5,000 nt of DNA from Candidatus Dadabacteria bacterium (GTDB taxonomy: Bacteria; Desulfobacterota_D; UBA1144; Nemesobacterales; UBA2774). The stretch's first letter is position 1; each line of letters opens with the position of its first letter. This document shows positions 1-5,000 of the stretch, piece after piece. The stretch spans positions 1 to 5,000 of the forward strand of contig QIHJ01000012.1 of NCBI GenBank assembly GCA_003229065.1. Reading direction: 5' to 3'. The notes beneath the pieces were generated by a model. The model worked only from the letters and a program-made list of their open reading frames with translations, was not told the origin of the DNA and did not search any database. The translations under genes and the position numbers were made by a program.

Positions 1-38
1 CCGTCGTCCAATACTACGACGCTTGTTCTCTTGCTCAT
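1..38 (-). CDS. 5' end of a gene, possibly a response regulator receiver domain (truncated by window edge)
   Basis: Reading leftward from an ATG at 38-36, the frame gives MSKRTSVVVLDD followed by the first two bases of a glycine codon at the edge. A GGAGG ribosome binding site (48-44) lies 5 nt upstream. A short basic start, a run of small hydrophobics and then an acidic pair is how the first beta strand of CheY-like receiver domains begins, where the paired acidic residues bind Mg2+ near the phosphorylated aspartate. An in-frame ATG at 50-48 would add four residues, but it overlaps the ribosome binding site and is less likely. Only 12 residues are visible, so the family call is a guess; other alpha/beta proteins can start this way. 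The gene is divergent from the methyltransferase. That a gene starts here is better supported than its identity. Confidence 0.5.
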   Translation of the reverse strand, partial: MSKRTSVVVLDD

Positions 39-58
39 TCCTTCCTCCATTTGAACAA

Positions 59-155
59 ATCTAACATCAACCTAATGCACGAATTCTAACTGAGATTCCC
101 GGGCAAACGCAATGCTAACTTTCAATAACTAAGGGAATATCTCCTTTTTCTAACT
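59..155. repeat. Spaced CTAAC-core motifs in the divergent promoter region
   Basis: The octamer TTCTAACT occurs at 84-91 and again at 148-155. A one-mismatch copy, TGCTAACT, is at 113-120, and a weaker copy, ATCTAACA, is at 59-66. All are in the same orientation, with core-to-core distances of 25, 29 and 35 bp. They lie between the two divergent starts; the last copy is just upstream of the methyltransferase -35 box, and the 84-91 copy overlaps the candidate leftward -10. This is a reasonable layout for operator sites, but the motif is short and AT-rich and I know of no regulator that matches it. Confidence 0.3.
83..112 (-). promoter_or_regulatory. Candidate weak sigma-70 promoter for the leftward gene
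   Basis: On the minus strand a -10-like TAGAAT (88-83, five of six matches to TATAAT) follows a poor -35-like TTGCGT (112-107) with an 18-nt spacer. The predicted transcript would start near 76 and leave a leader of roughly 37 nt before the ATG at 38. The weak -35 suggests either an activator-dependent promoter or a chance match. Confidence 0.3.
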
Positions 156-160
156 AACAG

Positions 161-189
161 ATGACATACCGGTTTTACTATTTTATAAT
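161..189 (+). promoter_or_regulatory. Sigma-70-type promoter of the methyltransferase gene
   Basis: A -35 box ATGACA (161-166, five of six matches to TTGACA) and a perfect -10 box TATAAT (184-189) are separated by 17 nt, the optimal distance. Transcription would start near 196, giving a leader of about 39 nt that holds the ribosome binding site. The near-consensus layout suggests fairly strong basal expression by the housekeeping sigma factor. Confidence 0.7.
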
Positions 190-220
190 CACATTGAATA
201 TATACTGTAAAGTCAGAAAT

Positions 221-226
221 AGGAGG
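221..226 (+). promoter_or_regulatory. Ribosome binding site of the methyltransferase gene
   Basis: A full-consensus AGGAGG sits 8 nt before the ATG at 235. No other in-frame start nearby has comparable support, so it fixes the start codon. Confidence 0.85.
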
Positions 227-234
227 ATTTATTA

Positions 235-1314
235 ATGTCTGGTGTTAACAACAATATATTTAATGAAGACCGCTCAGAACAATTCGCCGAAAATTTGATG
301 ACCGTATTAAACAACGGTGCGCTCTGCTTAATGATTTCGGTCGGTCACCGTACAGGGTTATTCGATACCCTGAGCGGTCTTACTCCATCAACGAGTCTTG
401 AGATTGCCGAAGCCGCGGGACTTAACGAGCGCTACGTAAGGGAATGGCTAGGGGCTATGACCACGGGTGAGATAATAGAGCACGATCACGAAAATAACAC
501 CTACTCTCTTCCTGAAGAATACTCTGTCTGTCTAACCAGAGCCGCCGCTCCCAATAATATAGCAGTTACAAGTCAGTGGATATCTCTCCTTGGCAGTGTG
601 GAAAGCAAGATAGTCGATTGCTTCCGCAACGGCGGCGGTGTGCCCTATGAGGCCTATGAGCGTTTCCACGAAGTGATGTCCGAGGAAAGCCATCAAACCG
701 TAATTGTGCCGCTCATAGACGATCTTCTTCCATTGGTCCCCGGGCTCAAGGAGAAGCTCGAGGCGGGAATAGAGGTGCTGGACGTAGGGTGCGGGAGCGG
801 ATACGCCATGGTAGAGATGGCAAAGGAGTATCCGAACAGCCGTTTCACAGGCTATGACTTGTCACCCGAGGCCATAGAGCGGGGTACAGAGAGGGCAAAA
901 GAGCTTGGGCTTAAAAACCTTAATCTTGAAGTGAAAAATGTGGCCGGGTTTAGTGATGAAAAGAGGTTTGATCTGATCATGACCTTTGACGCGGTACACG
1001 ACCAGGCCGACCCCGGGCGCGTGCTGTCAAATATAGAAAGAGCTTTAAAAGACGACGGCGTCTACTTCATGCAGGACATTGCGGGTTCAAGCCACGTTCA
1101 CAACAATATGGACCACCCTGTAGCGACTCTACTATACACGACGTCGTGCATGCACTGTATGACCGTATCACTCGCTCAGGACGGAAAAGGGCTTGGCGCC
1201 ATGTGGGGCAAGGAGCTTGCATCAGAAATGCTCAAGGAGGCTGGTTTTACAAAAGTTGAAATTAAGGAGCTCCCGCACGACCCAATAAACTATTACTATA
1301 TAGTTGAGAAATAA
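235..1314 (+). CDS. Class I SAM-dependent methyltransferase, winged-helix N-terminus (Rv2258c-like)
   Basis: A 359-residue cytoplasmic protein that probably transfers a methyl group from S-adenosylmethionine to a small-molecule substrate; the substrate cannot be told from sequence. Residues about 20-100 resemble the winged-helix/dimerisation domain of this family, with an IAEAAGLNERYVREWLGAM helix-turn-helix-like stretch. The Rossmann-fold catalytic domain follows from about 175. SAM-binding motif I is LDVGCGSGYA (182-191), the acidic residue that binds the ribose is D208 in TGYDLS, and a DAVHDQADP segment (252-260) marks the motif IV region. The C-terminal block (SCMHCMTVSLAQ at 304-315, then GLGAMWG) is typical of proteins grouped with Mycobacterium tuberculosis Rv2258c, whose substrate was also unassigned as far as I know. 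The length fits the family and the gene looks intact. It has its own promoter and seems monocistronic, convergent with the pilus operon and not obviously linked to it. The fold is certain; the subfamily is likely. Confidence 0.9.
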   Translation: MSGVNNNIFNEDRSEQFAENLMTVLNNGALCLMISVGHRTGLFDTLSGLTPSTSLEIAEAAGLNERYVREWLGAMTTGEIIEHDHENNTYSLPEEYSVCLTRAAAPNNIAVTSQWISLLGSVESKIVDCFRNGGGVPYEAYERFHEVMSEESHQTVIVPLIDDLLPLVPGLKEKLEAGIEVLDVGCGSGYAMVEMAKEYPNSRFTGYDLSPEAIERGTERAKELGLKNLNLEVKNVAGFSDEKRFDLIMTFDAVHDQADPGRVLSNIERALKDDGVYFMQDIAGSSHVHNNMDHPVATLLYTTSCMHCMTVSLAQDGKGLGAMWGKELASEMLKEAGFTKVEIKELPHDPINYYYIVEK

Positions 1315-1385
1315 AGAACAGGAACAGACTGAGTATCCGATGAATTTTTATGCTACCTACAGTTAGAACCTTCCCGAACTTTATC

Positions 1386-1661
1386 TTACTCATATGCTTG
1401 CTCAGCCTCATACCAGTCCTCGTAGCGCTCGTTTCCATCACTCCGCGGAGCCTCGTCGCTCTTACCGCTGCCCCTTGAATCACCTTGCTCGGGACCTGAA
1501 TCTTCCTCAAAATCCTCATCCTCTTCATCACGCTCATCATCCAGGGGAGCTGAAGGAAGCCCTACATAGAGATACTCAATGCTCGTCTCAGAGTAAGATG
1601 CATCTGAAAGCAATAAAACCGAAAGTAAGATAGTTATTGAGGTTATGGCAAATAATTTCAT
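1386..1661 (-). CDS. Small acidic secreted protein of unknown function, last gene of the pilus operon
   Basis: A 91-residue protein that I do not recognise. It begins with a textbook Sec signal peptide: basic MKLF, a hydrophobic core ITILLSVLLL, and a polar end with probable cleavage near SYS|ET (about residue 24), so it should reach the periplasm or outside. The mature part (about 67 residues) is very acidic, with a cluster of Asp and Glu at about 41-54 (DDERDEEDEDFEED). A Gly/Ser/Asp/Arg stretch follows, then a Tyr- and Glu-rich end (YEDWYEAEQAYE). It has no cysteine and looks disordered. A GGGAG ribosome binding site (1674-1670) sits 8 nt before the ATG. It starts 58 nt after the prepilin stop on the same strand, so it is probably cotranscribed with the pilus tip genes. 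No lipobox cysteine is present. The signal peptide, ribosome binding site and position support a real gene. Low complexity makes chance coding the main alternative. Confidence 0.68.
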   Translation of the reverse strand: MKLFAITSITILLSVLLLSDASYSETSIEYLYVGLPSAPLDDERDEEDEDFEEDSGPEQGDSRGSGKSDEAPRSDGNERYEDWYEAEQAYE

Positions 1662-1719
1662 AGCTTCTTCTCCCGTTTCTAATTCGTACCTATACCCTGC
1701 TTTCCGACAAGTAATATCA

Positions 1720-2367
1720 TCAAGAAGGCCCCGGAGTAGGTGCCGGGTCGAGTATGGCGTTACAGGTCGTGCCGTCCCATCTCCCGTGCACGACGCGTAT
1801 GCCCCCTACGGCGGCAACTTCCACGATCCCGCACTTATCTACCTGTGCGCCTTCCAAAGGCTCTATCGATATCGTCTCGTCAGCAGGATCATCTCTAAAG
1901 TCACTCCTTAGCCCCGTCGGCAGGAATGAAACCGCAAGGGGGTCTTCACTCATATTACCGCTCGTAACAAAATCTATATCCGATTGAAACTCCTTTATCT
2001 GCTCAGACTGTATACACCAGTTAGCCGAGTTCCGGTTACTGTCGCCCCGCTGCACCATTATGTTTATCTCTTCGTCCCCTGCCGTATAATCAGAGTAAGT
2101 ATTGCATTTTATACAGTCGGGATCGGACTCGTCCAATGTCGTACAATTTGCAAATACGGCTCTGAACTCCACACCGCTCCTTCCGGCTCGGAGCTTAATT
2201 AGCTGGAGCGTAGTAGCCACATTGGCCGTTATATTATCCACTGAGCGGCGGAGCGCTACATTACTTGAAAAATAAGAAGAGCTCGCTGCCAGTAATATGG
2301 CTATAACAGAAGTGACAATTAGTATCTCTACCATTGAAAAACCCCGGTTTTGTTTAAAATTATTCAA
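1720..2367 (-). CDS. GspH/FimT-like minor type IV prepilin
   Basis: A type IV pilin-like minor subunit of 215 residues, predicted to be processed by prepilin peptidase and to sit in the inner membrane before assembly into the pilus tip. From the TTG at 2367 it has a 9-residue basic leader (MNNFKQNRG) and then the type III signal sequence G|FSMVEI. Mature residue 1 is Phe and residue 5 is the conserved Glu, followed by a hydrophobic helix through about residue 31. The globular part shows the GspH/FimT pattern: VSFLPTG (about 146-152), then a strand pair ending in VGGIRVVHG (about 187-195). It holds six cysteines, which probably form disulfides, and ends in a short Pro-rich tail. A longer reading from ATG 2442 would give a 34-residue leader overlapping pilY1 and is less likely. 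It lies 14 nt after the pilY1 stop. The FimT GRxR DNA-binding motif appears only as GGIR, so a role in DNA uptake is doubtful. Confidence 0.85.
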   Translation of the reverse strand: MNNFKQNRGFSMVEILIVTSVIAILLAASSSYFSSNVALRRSVDNITANVATTLQLIKLRAGRSGVEFRAVFANCTTLDESDPDCIKCNTYSDYTAGDEEINIMVQRGDSNRNSANWCIQSEQIKEFQSDIDFVTSGNMSEDPLAVSFLPTGLRSDFRDDPADETISIEPLEGAQVDKCGIVEVAAVGGIRVVHGRWDGTTCNAILDPAPTPGPS

Positions 2368-2376
2368 CTTATCTGA

Positions 2377-2382
2377 CCCCTC
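2377..2382 (-). promoter_or_regulatory. Ribosome binding site that decides the prepilin TTG start
   Basis: On the minus strand GAGGGG runs from the last base of the pilY1 TAG stop (2384-2382) into the intergenic gap and lies 9 nt before TTG 2367. This places translation initiation right behind termination of pilY1, consistent with translational coupling, and gives a leader of normal length for a type IVa prepilin. Confidence 0.6.
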
Positions 2383-5000
2383 TATAGAAGCTCTTCCCAG
2401 AATAAAGTCTGCGTTTTTGTCGGGAACGGAGGAAGCTCCCAAACCAGGAACTGTGAGCCTCCTGCAATTGGCCCTCCTGTGAAAGCTACAGACATCAGCA
2501 CAGAGCCCCGCGCTCCGAATGTAAGCTGCGCGGGTGTCGGCATACCCTCAGCCACCGCAACGCCTGCTGCGAGCTGTTTCTGAGCTTCCGTTCCTTTAAG
2601 AATTCCGCTATTATTTGCTCCCGGAATACGAATTAACGCAGGCTCTCCCGTGATGAAATCAATTGCAAATACATTCCCTATTCCCGAGCCCGAAGTACAA
2701 GCGCTTGCCGTATCCGTATCGGGAGCGAATGTTGTAAAAATCAGCACTCTGTTGATAACTACCGGAGCGCCGAAGCCCTTTTCTCCTTCATTCACTCCAG
2801 GATCAATGCCGTTATTCGGAAATACTACGACAAATTCACCCTTGTCGGCATTAAAACTCTCCCCCGATACCGCAATAAACTGCCCCTCGACCCCGGACTG
2901 CGGATCAAGCTCTATGAGCTGATTACCATCTATTAAATCAGAAGCGCTTTTAGTGAGATTGCTCCCGACGGCAGTACCTCCCGCCAGAAAGTCAGGAATA
3001 TAATTATCTATAATATTATAGAGCTTCCCTGCTTTTGTAATATCACTCGGGTCTCTTCTATCCCCTGTTAGGAATATCACGTGCCTCCTGCCCAGGTCAT
3101 CCAGCGCTACAGTCGGCGCAAAGAATATGGGTTCCAGATTATTCTGAGGCACGGTGTTGTTACCTTGGTTAAAACACTCAGCGTCCGTGTTAGCACAGAA
3201 TATTATTTCACCAGACCACTCATCAGCGATGATAACTGCATCGCCTTCTGGGTCGCTATCTGATATGCTTCCGAACACGGCTATCGGTTTTGAGACATCG
3301 AACCTCCACAATCTTCCGCACGTGTCTCCGAAGTAAACTATGTCTATATATCCGTCTGCATTTATATCAAAAGCCCCGACTCTCGACGTAACGTCGCAGA
3401 CCATCTCCTCAATATTATCCGGGGCGTCCAAACCGTTCGGTATAGGATTGTCGGGATGGAATTTAAAAATTTCTTTACCCGTCGCCAGGTCTACAACTGC
3501 AAAAGCTTTGCCGTAGGTAACTCCGTCTGTAGGGTCTATATCGAGCGGATCGGCTCCTCCTCCTACGAACATGACCCACCTGTCAACTGTCTCTGTATTG
3601 CTATCGACTGTGAAGGTCAGTCTTATCCTGCCGATTGTAGGCGTCGACCAGGTATTACCAAAATCAGGGTCAAATAATGTCCACAAATGCTCAGGGTATT
3701 CGACAGCACCGCTTCCTGTTATGTGCATGTCGTTTGCTGACGTGCCATTGTCACATTCGCCGCTATCTGTACCATGGCCGTCCTTATTACCGCAGGCCGG
3801 ATTTGTAATATCAATTGCCATATAGGCCCCGCCACCGTTCCTGGAACCCGATACCAGAACCGTATGCCATTCCCTTCCGCAACGATCTATCTTTCCGTCA
3901 GCTGTGTTTATAGTGCCGGGGCATAGCTCTGAATCCTCCGGCAATCCGTTTTCAAAACCGTCTATAAATACGTCAGCTATTACAGGAGAGCCGTCCGAAA
4001 AAGATCTCTGATCGGAATTGTCAACAACAAAGTTCTTAAAATCACCCGTCCTGAAATCTGGTGGAGGAGGAGTTCCGAATACTATCTCAGCCGGAGAATC
4101 GGCCTCTGAAGTTGGGTTTGTGAGCGAGTCCGGGAGGTATGTAGGCATTGCTATCCCGAAAAGCTCAAACCCTGTACCCGCATCGAAAAATGGAAAGATT
4201 TCATCTTCGAGCGTAAAGGGGTTTTCTTCCTTACCGTCTGGCAGGTTGGTATCGAATGTATCGATGAATTCACCTGCGTGGAACGCGTGCAGGAAACCGT
4301 CGTTTGCACCGACGTATACTACTGCCGACCTCTCGCGGAACCCGATTGCAAACTGCTGGAAGCCCTCATCGAAGAAAAGCGGTGAAGGTGATCCTACGAT
4401 AACAGGGCTTGAATGGAAGATATCTCCCATTCTCACTGAGCAAAAAGCCAGTTCCCCAAAGCCTCCGTCTTCATCATCGTCCTCAGGGTCGGGACAATTA
4501 CATCCTATCGTACCTTCTTCACCAGTACTACAGCTACCTATTGTAGGCGTACCCATCGGGTCGGTAACAGTCGGTATACCAGTATTGCCTTCTAAGAAAT
4601 ATACAATCTCATCCCTAATACACTCTTTTACACAAGTTATACAATCTTCGACCGTCACGTCAGAGCAATCTACATTACCTGTAGTACCCTCACATAACGT
4701 GGGAGCCATTCCATCAGGTACGCAATATTCAGGTATCGGGTCCGTCACGTCATCCTCACTTATACCGAAACGCCCGGGGCCCAGAGGCTCGTCTGAATCG
4801 TTAAGGGGAACAAGAGGTCCTATATATCGAATTACACCGTTACTGGTATCGAAATTACTCCCGTCGAATGGAGGATCCTCTACTTCGTCTCCTTCAATCA
4901 GGTCAGGCACCGTTACCGTATAAAGAATTCGGCTATCTTGGTCTAAGTCTCTTTCCGTAAGCTCCTTACCGGCTTCCCAGAAAAACTTCCTTGCATTATC
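2382..5000 (-). CDS. pilY1: PilY1-type type IV pilus tip/biogenesis protein, C-terminal 872 residues (5' end outside window)
   Basis: A secreted tip-associated protein that, in characterised systems, works with minor pilins to prime pilus assembly, mediates adhesion and opposes PilT retraction through calcium binding. The frame is open to the right edge; the GTG at 4910 is not the true start, because upstream codons read FFWEAGKEL and SRILYTV, typical of the region before the PilY1 propeller. In window numbering (residue 1 at 5000) the order is: a cysteine-rich acidic segment (93-187); GDIFHSSPVIVG (192-203); VVYVGANDGFLHAFHAGE (227-244), the first propeller blade; EWHTVLVSGSRNGGGAYMAIDITNP (377-401 region); and GKAFAVVDLATGKE (497-510). 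Next come the calcium loop DINADGYID (545-553) with YFGDTCGRLWRFD, TGDRRDPSD (645-653), GEKGFGAPVV...IFTTFAP (739-760), and the usual C-terminal end LFWEELL. The C-terminus is therefore complete and no frameshift is visible. The prepilin gene follows 14 nt later. Family certain; the symbol rests on domain order. Confidence 0.93.
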   Translation of the reverse strand, partial: DNARKFFWEAGKELTERDLDQDSRILYTVTVPDLIEGDEVEDPPFDGSNFDTSNGVIRYIGPLVPLNDSDEPLGPGRFGISEDDVTDPIPEYCVPDGMAPTLCEGTTGNVDCSDVTVEDCITCVKECIRDEIVYFLEGNTGIPTVTDPMGTPTIGSCSTGEEGTIGCNCPDPEDDDEDGGFGELAFCSVRMGDIFHSSPVIVGSPSPLFFDEGFQQFAIGFRERSAVVYVGANDGFLHAFHAGEFIDTFDTNLPDGKEENPFTLEDEIFPFFDAGTGFELFGIAMPTYLPDSLTNPTSEADSPAEIVFGTPPPPDFRTGDFKNFVVDNSDQRSFSDGSPVIADVFIDGFENGLPEDSELCPGTINTADGKIDRCGREWHTVLVSGSRNGGGAYMAIDITNPACGNKDGHGTDSGECDNGTSANDMHITGSGAVEYPEHLWTLFDPDFGNTWSTPTIGRIRLTFTVDSNTETVDRWVMFVGGGADPLDIDPTDGVTYGKAFAVVDLATGKEIFKFHPDNPIPNGLDAPDNIEEMVCDVTSRVGAFDINADGYIDIVYFGDTCGRLWRFDVSKPIAVFGSISDSDPEGDAVIIADEWSGEIIFCANTDAECFNQGNNTVPQNNLEPIFFAPTVALDDLGRRHVIFLTGDRRDPSDITKAGKLYNIIDNYIPDFLAGGTAVGSNLTKSASDLIDGNQLIELDPQSGVEGQFIAVSGESFNADKGEFVVVFPNNGIDPGVNEGEKGFGAPVVINRVLIFTTFAPDTDTASACTSGSGIGNVFAIDFITGEPALIRIPGANNSGILKGTEAQKQLAAGVAVAEGMPTPAQLTFGARGSVLMSVAFTGGPIAGGSQFLVWELPPFPTKTQTLFWEELL

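Noticed and set aside
1361..1380. Possible terminator hairpin between the convergent genes
   Set aside because: AGTTAG pairs with CGAACT only with a mismatch, the stem is about five pairs, and the T-rich tail is interrupted. It is too weak to call.
1262..1540. Minus-strand basic open frame of 92 codons overlapping the end of the methyltransferase and the small acidic gene
   Set aside because: It is a shadow: it overlaps the methyltransferase 3' end on the opposite strand and the acidic gene in another frame. It lacks a convincing ribosome binding site and has odd Arg/Met-rich composition.
1645..1911. Plus-strand open frame of 88 codons across the prepilin 3' end
   Set aside because: It is antisense to the prepilin coding sequence and has no recognisable domain or initiation signals.
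4908..4910. GTG as the start of the pilY1 frame
   Set aside because: The frame continues without a stop to the right edge, and the upstream codons encode residues typical of PilY1 (FFWEAGKEL). It is an internal valine.
4018..4923. Plus-strand open frame of 301 codons, rich in Ser, Pro and Gly
   Set aside because: It is antisense to pilY1, whose motifs are unambiguous through the same span. Its composition is what the complement of Asp/Gly/Glu-rich codons gives, and no family motif or good ribosome binding site is seen.

Overview
The window looks like a piece of an uncultured Gram-negative chromosome. It has moderate GC, strong AGGAGG-type ribosome binding sites and a recognisable sigma-70 promoter. 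A PilY1-type pilus tip protein next to a GspH/FimT-type prepilin points to a type IVa pilus system, as in Proteobacteria and deltaproteobacteria-like phyla. The sequence alone does not support a narrower taxonomic call.

Left part (1-1385). The first 12 codons of a minus-strand gene run off the left edge. Its start resembles a response-regulator receiver domain. It is divergent from a plus-strand gene (235-1314) for a 359-residue class I SAM-dependent methyltransferase of the Rv2258c-like type, with an N-terminal winged helix and a C-terminal Rossmann fold. The 196-bp divergent region holds a good sigma-70 promoter for the methyltransferase, a weaker candidate promoter for the other gene, and several spaced copies of a CTAAC-core motif. 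The methyltransferase meets the pilus genes tail to tail across about 70 bp with no convincing terminator.

Right part (1386-5000). Three minus-strand genes read leftward as an apparent operon. The first is a large C-terminal portion of PilY1 (5000-2382), whose frame is open to the right edge. The second is a GspH/FimT-like minor prepilin that starts at TTG 14 nt after the pilY1 stop (2367-1720). The third is a 91-residue, strongly acidic, probably secreted protein of unknown function (1661-1386). By analogy with known systems, PilY1 and minor pilins form a priming and tip complex at the pilus end. PilY1 here keeps a calcium-loop motif, and it also carries a cysteine-rich acidic segment just before its beta-propeller.

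The points most worth following up are the unrecognised small acidic protein at the end of the pilus operon, the cysteine-rich segment of PilY1, the corrected TTG start of the prepilin, and the repeated motif in the divergent promoter region. I found no CRISPR array, insertion sequence, rRNA or tRNA.
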